Source of the DNA: an uncultured Oscillibacter sp.
GTDB taxonomy: Bacteria > Bacillota > Clostridia > Oscillospirales > Oscillospiraceae
Length of the DNA: 64,000 nucleotides
Assembly: GCA_910584995.1 (NCBI GenBank)
Contig: CAJUDW010000007.1
Coordinates: forward strand, 35,142 to 99,141
Direction of reading: 5' to 3'
Part shown: positions 8,922 through 17,105 of the stretch, piece by piece
Layout of the letters: the number at the start of each line of letters is the position of its first letter
How positions within the stretch are numbered: the stretch's first letter is position 1
Position numbers and translations under genes: made by a program
Notes under the pieces: model-generated
Told to the model about the DNA's origin: nothing
Database searches by the model: none
Seen by the model: the letters and a program-made list of their open reading frames with translations, nothing else

Positions 8922-9725
8922 TCAAGGTTGGCCGCAGGGGGCGATGACTGTTTTAGCCCCCTGCCGCTCCAAAACCTCCAGGGATTCCCGGGGGACTTTG
9001 CGGCTGGTGACAACCAGATCGATTTTATCAACGCCGCAGACCTTGTAAAAGGCGTTGATGGAGAATTTGGAGTGATCCGCCAGGACAAAGACCTTGCTGG
9101 ACTTTTTGATCATGGCGGCCTTCAGGGTGCCCATCTCCACGTTGTAATCCGTCAGGCCGATATTGACGTTGAACCCGTCGGTGCCGATAATCGCCAGATC
9201 AATATGGGAAAAATAGTCCAGGAATTCGTTGGACAAAAACCCGGTTGTGATCATATCGTCTTTTTTTATGGCGCCGCCAATGAAATAGAGGGTATGATCC
9301 GTGTTGGAACTGAGTTCCAGAGCGATGCGCATGTCGTTGGTCAGGATGGTCAGGTTTTTCTTTAAATACAGCAGTTTTGCCGCCTCCAGCACGGAGGTGC
9401 CGGAGTCCAGGGCCAGGATGGAGTTATCCGGGATCCAGCGGAGGAGTTCCTTGGCGATAGCCCGCTTTTCCTCCAGGTTTTGGGTAAAGCGGGTATCCCA
9501 GGGCTGGATGGAAGCGTCCTCCAGATCCAGAATGCCGCCGATGCTGTCGGCGGCCAGGACTGCGCCGCCATAAATACGGCGGACCATGCCGCTCTGTTCC
9601 AAGGCGTTCAAATCCCGCCGGGCCGTTTCAACAGAAATGTTGAAACGGTCGCACAACTCCTTGGTAGAAACCTGCTTCTCCTGTAAAAACAGCCGCTTAA
9701 TCTGCCATTGCCGGTCATGTTTCAT
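8922..9725 (-). CDS. DeoR/GlpR family transcriptional regulator
   Basis: 267-residue repressor. The N-terminal DeoR helix-turn-helix spans ~residues 6-56 (QVSTKELCDRFNISVETARR), and the C-terminal sugar-phosphate sensor domain has IPDNSILALDSGTSVLEA and the family motif near FVLADHSKF. DeoR proteins bind phosphosugars and repress neighbouring catabolic genes. ATG at 9725 is chosen because a clear promoter at 9771-9799 puts transcription start near 9764, which rules out the longer reading beginning at 9812. The ribosome site is weak (GGAAAG, 13 bases upstream). It is divergent from the PHP phosphatase and second importer, with a palindromic operator candidate between them. Confidence 0.88.
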   Translation of the reverse strand: MKHDRQWQIKRLFLQEKQVSTKELCDRFNISVETARRDLNALEQSGMVRRIYGGAVLAADSIGGILDLEDASIQPWDTRFTQNLEEKRAIAKELLRWIPDNSILALDSGTSVLEAAKLLYLKKNLTILTNDMRIALELSSNTDHTLYFIGGAIKKDDMITTGFLSNEFLDYFSHIDLAIIGTDGFNVNIGLTDYNVEMGTLKAAMIKKSSKVFVLADHSKFSINAFYKVCGVDKIDLVVTSRKVPRESLEVLERQGAKTVIAPCGQP

Positions 9726-9770
9726 CACTGCTGCCACACTTTCCGAGGCGTTCAACCGCCTTTTTTCCTG

Positions 9771-9799
9771 ATTATAGCAGAGTAAAACAAAAAGGTCAA
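9771..9799 (-). promoter_or_regulatory. Promoter of the deoR-type gene
   Basis: On the minus strand TTGACC (9794-9799) is spaced 17 bases from a perfect TATAAT (9771-9776). The site lies 45-75 bases upstream of the chosen start and fixes the start-codon choice. Confidence 0.75.
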
Positions 9800-9807
9800 C
9801 AGAAAAC

Positions 9808-9820
9808 GTCAATAATTGAC
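9808..9820. promoter_or_regulatory. Palindromic operator candidate between divergent genes
   Basis: GTCAATAATTGAC is a perfect dyad (6+1+6). Further GTCAA/TTGAC half-sites lie at 9795-9799 and 9848-9851, and two of these elements overlap the -35 boxes of the divergent promoters. Likely target of the DeoR regulator for autoregulation and control of the right-hand genes; this is inference. Confidence 0.5.
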
Positions 9821-9846
9821 CGATTATAAAAAATTTGTTGATATAG

Positions 9847-9876
9847 TTGACAATATTAGACGGGTTATGATATTAT
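9847..9876 (+). promoter_or_regulatory. Promoter of the PHP gene
   Basis: TTGACA at 9847-9852, an 18-base spacer, then TATTAT at 9871-9876. The start codon lies at 9929 behind a GAGGAGG site. Confidence 0.6.
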
Positions 9877-9928
9877 TTTGATAAAGATTACAACAGGTTG
9901 TGACCGGTCTTGTGAGGAGGTACTGCCA

Positions 9929-10729
9929 ATGGGCTGTGATCTGCATATCCATAGTTGCTTTTCCTTTGACAGCAACACGCCTTTCGAGTCCATTTGCCAA
10001 ACAGCAGTCCGGCGGGGGCTTCGCACCGCCGCCATGACCGATCACTGCGATATGACGGATGCGATGGAGGGCAGGCGCTCTTATCTGAAGAATGAACGGC
10101 GGCGGGAGGAATCCTTCCGCCAGGCCCGGCAGGCCTATCCCCAGTTGGAACTTCTCTACGGCGTGGAAATCGGGAACGCTATAGATATGCCGGAGGAAAC
10201 CGGGCGGTTTCTGGAGGAACGCCGTTTTGACTTCGTGATTGGGGCCATCCACTTCCTCCCGGACGGCAGCGATATTTACCGGCTTCCCTATCACAGCGGG
10301 GAGGAGATCGGCACCATGTTTCGCCAGTATTTCCGCTCCATGATGCGTCTGGCGGAATTGGGGGGATTTGACAGCCTGGCCCACCTGGACTATCCTCTGC
10401 GGGTGCTGAAGGGAAAAATCCCCGTCCCCACTGTCCTGGACTACCGGGAGGATATCGAGCCCATTTTGGCGGAACTGGTCCGGAAGGGCATCGCTTTGGA
10501 AGTCAACACCCGGGGCACTTATGACTGGCAGCGCCGGGTGGGGCCGGAGGACTGGGTCCTGCGGCGGTACCGGGAGTTGGGAGGGAAGTACGTCACTATC
10601 GGCAGCGACGCCCATACCGCTGCCGCCGTGGGGGCGGGCTTTGCGGAAGCTACGGAGGCGCTGCGGCGCTGCGGTTTTTCTGCCTATACGGTTTACCGGG
10701 AGCGGCGGCCTGTCCAGATCGGGCTGTAG
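9929..10729 (+). CDS. PHP-domain phosphoesterase (histidinol-phosphatase-like)
   Basis: 266-residue PHP-superfamily metallo-phosphatase. Metal-binding motifs visible in order: DLHIHSCFS (D4, H6, H8), TDHCD near residue 34, a mid-protein VEIGN glutamate, GAIHFLP, and GSDAHTA near the C-terminus. The family includes HisK/HisJ histidinol-phosphatases. No his genes are nearby, and the position between a DeoR regulator and an ABC importer with a phosphodiesterase suggests that it dephosphorylates an imported metabolite instead. ATG at 9929 follows GAGGAGG (9914-9920) by 8 bases; the in-frame TTG at 9878 lies on the promoter. Specificity unknown. Confidence 0.85.
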   Translation: MGCDLHIHSCFSFDSNTPFESICQTAVRRGLRTAAMTDHCDMTDAMEGRRSYLKNERRREESFRQARQAYPQLELLYGVEIGNAIDMPEETGRFLEERRFDFVIGAIHFLPDGSDIYRLPYHSGEEIGTMFRQYFRSMMRLAELGGFDSLAHLDYPLRVLKGKIPVPTVLDYREDIEPILAELVRKGIALEVNTRGTYDWQRRVGPEDWVLRRYRELGGKYVTIGSDAHTAAAVGAGFAEATEALRRCGFSAYTVYRERRPVQIGL

Positions 10730-10761
10730 GCCCTGCCTGGAAGCGGCATATATATCCAGCG

Positions 10762-10794
10762 TATATAAACTCTGTATTTTTCGGAGTTTATATA
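10762..10794. promoter_or_regulatory. Perfect inverted repeat upstream of the second importer
   Basis: TATATAAACTC at 10762-10772 is exactly repeated in inverse at 10784-10794 around an 11-base spacer, directly followed by an AAGGAGG with no convincing start codon. It could be an operator (AT-rich, near promoter-like hexamers) or an mRNA hairpin in the 243-base leader of the binding-protein gene. Confidence 0.45.
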
Positions 10795-10972
10795 AGGAGG
10801 TGCCCATTCAATCAGCGTGGGCAGATTTGCGGCCCAAATTCCCTTTGACAGGAAGACGCCCAGGAACCCTGGCGGGTTTCCTGGCATGGGACAGGGGGAC
10901 TTATGGCGCGAAGATGAGATCGGGGATTGGATCGGTGGTTCCAAAAATATTAAATTGTTTGGAGGAATACAA

Positions 10973-12109
10973 ATGAAACGAGGTCTTGCATTTGTCTGCA
11001 CACTGGTGATGCTGTTTTCCCTGACTGCCTGCGGCGGGAAAACCCAGGACGCCTCCGGCGGATCTGACGGCTCCGGCGGCTCCGGCGAGGCCGCGCTGGA
11101 TTTGAGAACGCTGAGCCTGGAAGAGATCACCGAGAAAGCGAAGGAAGAGGGACGGGTGGAGAGCGTCGGTATGCCGGACAGCTGGGCCCACTGGGATTAC
11201 AGCTGGGCGTCGATTCTGGAAAAGTACGGCATTACCCATGCGGATGTGGATATGAGTTCCGGCGAAGAGGTCGCCCTCTTTGCGGCGGAAAAGGACGACC
11301 CTACCAAGGATGTGGGTGACGTGGGCCACGCATTCACCATCACCGCCAAGGAAGAGAATGTCCTCCAGCCCTATAAGGCCTCCTGTTGGGATTCCATTCC
11401 CGATTGGGCCAAGGATCCGGAGGGCTACTGGACCCTCACCTATACCGGCACTACCGCTTTCATCATCAATGATGCCGCTACCGGCGGCGTGGTCCCCAAG
11501 AGTTGGAAGGAACTGATGGACAGCGATATCGTGGTCAACATGGGCAACGTTATCGGCGGTGCCTCCTCCCAGGCCAATATCCTGGCCTGCGCCATCGCCA
11601 TGGGCGGCGGATACGACAACGTGCAGCCCGGCATTGACTACTTCAAGGAACTGGCGAAGCAGGGCCGCATCCATCCCTCTGACGGCCAGGTCTCCGAGAT
11701 GGTCAGCGGCGAGGTGGTGTGCTTTGCGGGACGGTATGACTTCAATGGCACCGCCTGGGCAGCGGAGTACAACCCCCAGGATATCGCCGGCCTCCATGTT
11801 TCTACTGCTATTCCCCAGGACGGCGCTATCACCACTGGTTACGCCATGATCATCAACAAGTACGCGCCCCATCCCCACGCAGCTGCCTTGACGCTGGAGT
11901 ATATGCTCAGCGAGGAAGGCCAGATCGAGCGGGCTTACGGCGGCGCGCGCCCCATCCGCACGGATATTGAAATTCCCGCGGACGCCCCTGTACTGGGGAA
12001 TGAATGGTATGAAAACGCCATGGGTGTTGATGATGTGGCCGCTTTCCAGGAGGCCTGCAGTGAGATCGCCCGGCTGTGGGAGGAAGAGGTTCTGCCGCTG
12101 ATGGCATAA
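10973..12109 (+). CDS. ABC transporter substrate-binding lipoprotein (second importer)
   Basis: 378-residue binding protein. The lipoprotein signal MKRGLAFVCTLVMLFSLTAC has lipobox LTAC, followed by a Gly/Ser linker (GGKTQDASGGSDGSGGSG). The mature domain is of the PotD/AfuA/2-aminoethylphosphonate-binding type (YSWASILEKYGI near its start, then TTGYAMIINKYAPHPHAAA near the end). ATG at 10973 has GGAGGA at 10961-10966; longer in-frame readings from a GTG at 10817 would bury the signal peptide. The four genes downstream complete the transporter and add a phosphodiesterase, so the ligand is probably a phosphodiester or phosphonate-like compound (inference). Confidence 0.88.
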   Translation: MKRGLAFVCTLVMLFSLTACGGKTQDASGGSDGSGGSGEAALDLRTLSLEEITEKAKEEGRVESVGMPDSWAHWDYSWASILEKYGITHADVDMSSGEEVALFAAEKDDPTKDVGDVGHAFTITAKEENVLQPYKASCWDSIPDWAKDPEGYWTLTYTGTTAFIINDAATGGVVPKSWKELMDSDIVVNMGNVIGGASSQANILACAIAMGGGYDNVQPGIDYFKELAKQGRIHPSDGQVSEMVSGEVVCFAGRYDFNGTAWAAEYNPQDIAGLHVSTAIPQDGAITTGYAMIINKYAPHPHAAALTLEYMLSEEGQIERAYGGARPIRTDIEIPADAPVLGNEWYENAMGVDDVAAFQEACSEIARLWEEEVLPLMA

Positions 12110-12121
12110 TCCGATGAAAAC

Positions 12122-12149
12122 CGGCGGCCGGAATCATTTCCGGCCGCCG
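12122..12149 (+). other. Hairpin after the binding-protein gene
   Basis: CGGCGGCCGGAA (12122-12133) pairs perfectly with TTCCGGCCGCCG (12138-12149) around TCAT. It lacks a U-tract, so partial termination or 3' stabilisation of the binding-protein mRNA is likelier than full termination. The arrangement parallels the hairpin in the first importer operon. Confidence 0.5.
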
Positions 12150-12217
12150 TATGCGTAATTTGTCCGCAGGCTTCGGAGCGTCCGCATCGTTTGCTGTTGG
12201 AGAAAGGATAGGATCAT

Positions 12218-13051
12218 ATGTCAAAAGTAATTTTTGTGATGGTAGATGCCCTGGGGTATGAGACCGCGTGGGCGCGGTGCGGGTATCTGGGGCATCTGGC
12301 AGAGGTCGGCAAGGGCGCGGTGTACCGGGTCCGGGGGGAACTTCCCGCTCAGTCCCGGCCCATGTACGAAACCCTGATGACCGGGCTGCCTGCCGGTGTC
12401 CACGGCATCTGCACCAACGACTACACCGGGGCCAGCAAAAGCGAAAGCCTGTTTTCCCTGGCCCGCAGGCACAAGAAAACCACCGCCGCCGCGGCCTACA
12501 AGTGGATTGCGGAACTGTACAACGGCGGGGGGGCCTTCAATCCCGTAACCGGCCGGTATCAGCTGGGCAATCAGGCAGGGCTGATTGACAACGGTATTTT
12601 TTACAGTGTGGACGATTACCCCGACTCCCATCTCTACGCTGACGGGGACTATCTCCGCCGGGCCTTCCGGCCGGACTTCCTCCTGATCCATCCCATGAAC
12701 GTGGACGACCAGGGGCACAGGCACGGCCGGGACAGCAGGGAATACCAGCACGCGGCGGAGGTTTCCCTCTGCTGGGTCTCCCAGTACCTGGATGAATGGC
12801 GGCGGGACGGGTACGACGTGATTGTCACGGCGGATCACGGCATGGACGGCCTGGGCATCCACTACGGCGATACCCCGTCCCAGCGGGAGGTGCCCCTCTT
12901 CATCTTCTCCGGCCAGGTGGAACCTGGCAATTTCACGGATCACACCGTTTCCCAGCTGCATATCGCACCCTTAGCCTGTGCATTGCTGGGGATAGAGGCG
13001 GGGAAGGGGATGTTGCGTCCCGCAGGGGAGATAAGGGGGCTGGTACCATGA
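12218..13051 (+). CDS. Alkaline-phosphatase-superfamily phosphodiesterase/nucleotide pyrophosphatase
   Basis: 277-residue type I phosphodiesterase without signal peptide, hence cytoplasmic. The metal-binding Asp is in IFVMVDALGY (D10). The nucleophile region ELPAQSRPMYETLMTGL aligns with the family PTxTxP segment, putting Ser46 in the usual Thr position; HGI follows. The second metal cluster is VTADHGMDGLGIHYG. Family members hydrolyse nucleotide pyrophosphates, phosphodiesters or phosphonates. Lying between a binding-protein gene and two permeases (the next ATG overlaps its stop by 4 bases), it most likely cleaves the imported substrate. An odd partner for an ABC importer; specificity not readable. 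Confidence 0.85.
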   Translation: MSKVIFVMVDALGYETAWARCGYLGHLAEVGKGAVYRVRGELPAQSRPMYETLMTGLPAGVHGICTNDYTGASKSESLFSLARRHKKTTAAAAYKWIAELYNGGGAFNPVTGRYQLGNQAGLIDNGIFYSVDDYPDSHLYADGDYLRRAFRPDFLLIHPMNVDDQGHRHGRDSREYQHAAEVSLCWVSQYLDEWRRDGYDVIVTADHGMDGLGIHYGDTPSQREVPLFIFSGQVEPGNFTDHTVSQLHIAPLACALLGIEAGKGMLRPAGEIRGLVP

Positions 13052-13905
13052 AAAAGCGCAGCCTGAAAAACCTGATCCACCTGGTACCCTCCGTCCCGTT
13101 TTTCCTGCTGGTGGTGCTCTTTTTGCTGCTGCCCTTCTGCAATACCGCAATTGAGAGTTTCAAGGATCCGAAGAGCGGCGCCGTCACCATCCAGAACTTT
13201 ATCACGATTTTCGCCAAGCCGATCTACCGGGTAGCCGTGTGGAACAGCGTGAAGGTGGCGGTGATTGGGACGGCCGCAGGTATGGTGATCTCATTCCTGA
13301 CGGCACTGGCCATCACCTCCCTAGGGGGCCGGCCCAGGAAGCTGTTCATGCCTATTTTGAACATGACCCAGAATTTCGCAGGTTTCCCCCTGGCCTTCTC
13401 CTTCATGCTGATGTTCGGCTACGCGGGGTTTTTAAGGCTGGCGGCGTCCCATGCGGGGCTGTCTGTCTTGGACGGCTATAACCTCTATTCCGGATCGGGC
13501 ATGATCCCCATGTTCATCTGGTTTGCCATCCCCCTGGGCACCCTGCTGCTGATTCCCGCCTTTGAGGGCGTGCACCGGGAGTGGAAAGAGTCCGCCACCT
13601 TGATGGGGGCCAGCCGTGTGCAGTTCTGGCTGAAGGTGGGCATCCCCAATCTGGCGCCTTCCCTCTTGGGCACTACCAGCATGATGTTTGCGGACTCCAT
13701 CACCACCTACACCACGGTGTATATGCTGCTGTCCTCCAACGCCATTATGCTGCCCATCAAAATTGCCTCCATGTTTTCCGGCGACTCTAAGCAGCAGACG
13801 GAACTGGGCTCCGCCCTGTCCATCACCATGATTGCCATTATCCTGCTGGTTATGGCGGGGACGAATTTGGCTAAGCGGAAGGTTTCGAAAGGAGGCATCC
13901 GGTGA
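13048..13905 (+). CDS. ABC transporter permease 1 (second importer)
   Basis: 285-residue inner-membrane permease of the PotB/PhnU type. About six hydrophobic segments are visible, the first at residues ~15-35 (LVPSVPFFLLVVLFLLLPF). The EAA-like loop is WKESATLMGASRVQFWLKV. Start at 13048 (ATGA overlap with the phosphodiesterase stop) gives a normal N-terminus with MKKRSLK before the first helix. The next permease starts inside the stop (GTGA overlap), so both are made stoichiometrically. Transports the ligand of the upstream lipoprotein. Confidence 0.9.
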   Translation: MKKRSLKNLIHLVPSVPFFLLVVLFLLLPFCNTAIESFKDPKSGAVTIQNFITIFAKPIYRVAVWNSVKVAVIGTAAGMVISFLTALAITSLGGRPRKLFMPILNMTQNFAGFPLAFSFMLMFGYAGFLRLAASHAGLSVLDGYNLYSGSGMIPMFIWFAIPLGTLLLIPAFEGVHREWKESATLMGASRVQFWLKVGIPNLAPSLLGTTSMMFADSITTYTTVYMLLSSNAIMLPIKIASMFSGDSKQQTELGSALSITMIAIILLVMAGTNLAKRKVSKGGIR

Positions 13906-14684
13906 AAGAGCGCAAGTGGTTTTACCATCTGATCCTGCTTCTGGTGGGCTTTATCCTGCTGTTCCCTGTGGCCGTGCTGCTGATCAACTCCTTTTCCAAA
14001 AGCTGGATTGAACTGGTCCCGGAGGAATTTGTGTACCTAGACTACTGGAAAAGCCTGGTTACGGAGAATCCGGAGTTCTGGGCGTCCGTCCTGCGGAGCG
14101 TCAGCATCGCCGTATTCCCCATCCTCATCTCCGGCGTCTGCCTGGTAATGGCCATGTATGCCGCCATCCTCTATTTCCCCTGGCTGGACGCGGTGATCCA
14201 GGCCATTTCCATGATTCCCTACACCCTGCGGGGCGTGGTGCTGTCCATCTCGGTCCTGACCCTTTACGCCGGCGTGATCAACCGTATGGTGATGCTGGTG
14301 TGCGTCTACTGCGTGGTGATCCTGCCCTTCATGTACCGGGGTATCCGCAACAACCTGTACGCCATCAACGTGCGGCAGCTGATTGAGGCGGCGGAACTGC
14401 TGGGGGCCGGGGGGCTGTACACCTTTTTCCGGATCATCGTGCCCAATATGCTCTCGGGGATTCTGGTATCCTCGCTGCTGGCTTTCGGGTCCATTTTCAC
14501 GGATTACGCGGTCATCAAAATCATCGCCGGCAGCCGGTATATGACGGCCCAGGCGGAGATCAACCAGATGCAGCACGACGGCAGCCCGCTGACCAGCGCG
14601 GCCTTGATTGCGATGTTCGCCATGACGATGATGATTTCCGTCGTGTCCTACAGCGTCCAGAACCGCGGGAAAAAACAGGCCTGA
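13902..14684 (+). CDS. ABC transporter permease 2 (second importer)
   Basis: 260-residue partner permease of the PotC/PhnV type. It has five to six membrane segments starting at residues ~8-28 (LILLLVGFILLFPVAVLLI) and an EAA-type loop IEAAELLGAGGLYTFFRI. The start codon is GTG overlapping the previous stop by 4 bases, with an AAAGGAGG ribosome site inside the upstream gene. The ATPase follows 17 bases after the stop. Completes a heterodimeric membrane channel. Confidence 0.9.
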   Translation: MKERKWFYHLILLLVGFILLFPVAVLLINSFSKSWIELVPEEFVYLDYWKSLVTENPEFWASVLRSVSIAVFPILISGVCLVMAMYAAILYFPWLDAVIQAISMIPYTLRGVVLSISVLTLYAGVINRMVMLVCVYCVVILPFMYRGIRNNLYAINVRQLIEAAELLGAGGLYTFFRIIVPNMLSGILVSSLLAFGSIFTDYAVIKIIAGSRYMTAQAEINQMQHDGSPLTSAALIAMFAMTMMISVVSYSVQNRGKKQA

Positions 14685-14701
14685 AGAGAGGAAGGATGAG
14701 C

Positions 14702-15715
14702 ATGTCATATATCTGCTTTGAGCATGTCAACAAATTTTTCGGGGAAAACCATGTCTTGAAGGACATCTCCCTGTCTGTGGAGCAGGGGGAACTGGTGACG
14801 TTCCTGGGCCCTTCCGGCTGCGGGAAATCCACGCTGCTGCGGTGCCTCTCGGGCCTTGAGACCGTGACGGACGGGAAGATCTTCCTGGATGGGAAGGACG
14901 TGACGGACGTGGAGCCCAAGAAGCGGGGCGTAGGCATGGTGTTCCAGCAGTACAGCCTGTTCCCCAACCTGACGGTGGGGCAGAACGTGGCCTTCGGCCT
15001 GAAAATCCAGAAGCGCCCCAAGCAGGAGATTGCAGAAAAGGTCCGTCATATGCTGGAGATTGTGGGCCTTGCGGAGAAAACGGGCCAGTACCCCAACCAG
15101 CTTTCCGGCGGGCAGCAGCAGCGGGTGGCCCTGGCCCGGGCCCTGGTGACGGAGCCGAAGGTCCTCCTGCTGGACGAGCCCCTCTCCGCTATCGACGCCC
15201 TGTTGCGGCGGAACCTGCAGGTGGAAATCCGCCGGATTCAGAAGGAGATGGGGATCACCACACTCTTTGTGACCCACGATCAGGACGAGGCCATGGTCAT
15301 GTCCGACCGGATCTACCTCTTCAACGTGGGGACCATTGAGCAGGCCGGCGTTCCCGTGGAACTCTATACCCGCCCCCGGACGAAATTCGCCGCTGCCTTC
15401 ATCGGCCACTACAACATTGTGGACGCCGCCGTTTTCGGGAAGCAGGCGGGGATGGAATTTGCGGCGAAGGACCTGGCCATCCGGCCGGAGGTGTTCGAGA
15501 TCAGTTCGTCCCCCATTGAGCGGGAAGGTGCGGCGGTCCTCAAGGGGACGGTGCTGTACTACCTGTCCCACGGGAATATCATGCGGTATACGGTGGACTG
15601 CGGGGAGTTCCAGATCGATGTGGATATCCTGTTTGACTCCACGCTGCTGTTTGACAGCGGTACCCCGGTTTATATCGCGGCAGGCAGGGAGAATATTTTG
15701 GAACTGGGCGGCTGA
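14702..15715 (+). CDS. ABC transporter ATP-binding protein (second importer)
   Basis: 337-residue ATPase: Walker A GPSGCGKST (residues 36-44), Q-loop MVFQQYSLFP, signature LSGGQQQRV, Walker B VLLLDEP with D-loop SAID, H-loop VTHDQDEAM, then a ~90-residue TOBE-like C-terminus. An ATG at 14696 directly abuts the AGAGGAAGG ribosome site, so the ATG at 14702 with 6-base spacing is the better start. Last gene of the operon, with an 18-base-stem terminator 20 bases after its stop. It resembles the first importer's ATPase closely, but the two operons have differently organised permeases. Confidence 0.92.
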   Translation: MSYICFEHVNKFFGENHVLKDISLSVEQGELVTFLGPSGCGKSTLLRCLSGLETVTDGKIFLDGKDVTDVEPKKRGVGMVFQQYSLFPNLTVGQNVAFGLKIQKRPKQEIAEKVRHMLEIVGLAEKTGQYPNQLSGGQQQRVALARALVTEPKVLLLDEPLSAIDALLRRNLQVEIRRIQKEMGITTLFVTHDQDEAMVMSDRIYLFNVGTIEQAGVPVELYTRPRTKFAAAFIGHYNIVDAAVFGKQAGMEFAAKDLAIRPEVFEISSSPIEREGAAVLKGTVLYYLSHGNIMRYTVDCGEFQIDVDILFDSTLLFDSGTPVYIAAGRENILELGG

Positions 15716-15735
15716 GCCCGGCTGGACCATAGGAT

Positions 15736-15773
15736 AAAGCCGCAGGCACACAAGTTGTGTGCCTGCGGCTTTT
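15736..15773. terminator. Bidirectional terminator between importer and sensor kinase
   Basis: AAAGCCGCAGGCACACAA (15736-15753) and its exact complement (15755-15772) form an 18-pair stem with a tight loop and a short T-run. It lies between the convergent importer operon and the histidine kinase gene. Confidence 0.8.
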
Positions 15774-15833
15774 CCAGTATCGGTGTCTCCGGAAGGCCGG
15801 AAAACAGCTGCGGATATGGGAAAAACTGGGCCC

Positions 15834-17105
15834 TTACTGCTGGGGAGGGAAGAGGATGACCTGTATATGGAACCGCTGCTCCTTCCAGCCGCATTGCAGC
15901 AGGCCCCCATATTTGTCCGTCACCGTTTGGACGCTCCGCAGCCCCAGGCCATGGCCCTCCCGCAGGGGGGTGATGGGAAGGCCGTTTACGCCGAATTCCA
16001 CAGGGGCGGGACAGGTGTTCTCCACGGAGAGGGTGAGGCGGTGGTTTTGGGTCAGTTCCAGCTTTACCGTGATCTGCTTTTCCGTTTCTATTTCCCGGCA
16101 GGCGTTGATGGCGTTTTCCAGCGTGTTGGCCAGGATAATGCAGAGATCCATTTCGCCGTAGGGCAGGTCCGCCGGGATCCGGACATCCGCGTTTACTCGG
16201 CAGCCTGCCTCTTCCGCCTGGGTGAGGTAGGCGGTGAGGACGGCGTTGACGGCGGTATTGGCGGACCAGATTGTCTGGGTGAGGCTGAGCAGTTTCCCGC
16301 TGAGTTCCTGGATGTACCGCAGGGCGCCGCTGGCGTTGTCCTGAAGCATCAGCCCCTCCAGGACAATGAGATGGTGGTGCATATCGTGGCGGTAGATGCG
16401 GCTGAGTTCCATTTTTTGACATATCATGCTGTAGTCCCGCCGCTGGAGTTCCATCTGCCGTTTTCCTGCGTACAGCAGCATCTGCCGCCAGAGGGAGCGG
16501 AAAATGGTCAGATAGGTCAGGGGCATCAGGATCATCACCAGGATAATGCGGAGCAGCCCGGCAGTGCCCGGCATAGGGGAGCCCACAGGGATGGCGGTGG
16601 CCATAATCAGCAGGTAATAGGTTGCGCCTGTGGCGGCGAACAGCCACCAGCCCTTTTCCAGATGCGCCGTCAGTTCCAGATAGGGGCGGCGCAGGTACCG
16701 CCAAAAGAGATATTCTATGGCAGGGAACAGTAGGAGGCGGCTGATTAGCATCACCACATAGGTGTCCCCGGTAACCCGGTCCAGCAGGTTGGTGATTTGC
16801 AGCAGCCAGAAGCATGTGGTGTCGGACAGGCAAAAGAGGAAGAAAAAACGCCCGTCCCGGTATTTGGAGAGCACATAGAAGAGAACCAGGGTGGGGATGG
16901 TACAGGTAAAGAAGGCAATGGACATGATAATGCCGTGGCCCAGCCAGAACATGGCCATCATGTTGACGCTCAGCAGGATCCCCGCCCCGGCGAATCCCGC
17001 TGTCAGGGTGAGCCGCCAGGAATAGCGGGGTTCGAACAGCAGGAGAAACAGGCCTACCACATGCATCATGGACCAGAGGAAGGAGATGTCCCGCAGGATT
17101 GTCAT
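15834..17105 (-). CDS. Sensor histidine kinase, AgrC-like GHKL family
   Basis: 423-residue membrane sensor. The N-terminal ~200 residues contain six or so hydrophobic segments (MTILRDISFLWSMMHVVGLF begins the first). A short dimerisation region with the phospho-acceptor His in IYRHDMHHHLIVLEGLM follows, then an HATPase_c_5 domain with N-box LANTLENAINAC and G-boxes around GVNGLPIT and GHGLGLRSV. This is the peptide-sensing AgrC/NatK-type architecture, normally paired with a LytTR regulator, as here. The start overlaps the regulator stop by 4 bases (ATGA); a longer frame reaching 17327 merely overlaps the regulator gene. No agrB/agrD-like genes are seen nearby, so the ligand is unknown. Confidence 0.88.
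   Translation of the reverse strand: MTILRDISFLWSMMHVVGLFLLLFEPRYSWRLTLTAGFAGAGILLSVNMMAMFWLGHGIIMSIAFFTCTIPTLVLFYVLSKYRDGRFFFLFCLSDTTCFWLLQITNLLDRVTGDTYVVMLISRLLLFPAIEYLFWRYLRRPYLELTAHLEKGWWLFAATGATYYLLIMATAIPVGSPMPGTAGLLRIILVMILMPLTYLTIFRSLWRQMLLYAGKRQMELQRRDYSMICQKMELSRIYRHDMHHHLIVLEGLMLQDNASGALRYIQELSGKLLSLTQTIWSANTAVNAVLTAYLTQAEEAGCRVNADVRIPADLPYGEMDLCIILANTLENAINACREIETEKQITVKLELTQNHRLTLSVENTCPAPVEFGVNGLPITPLREGHGLGLRSVQTVTDKYGGLLQCGWKEQRFHIQVILFPPQQ

Noticed and set aside
10800..10976. 57-codon frame starting GTG and ending in ATGA overlap with the second binding-protein gene
   Set aside because: The overlap is tempting, but the ribosome site abuts the GTG directly, there is no recognisable protein feature, and the binding-protein gene has its own good ribosome site.
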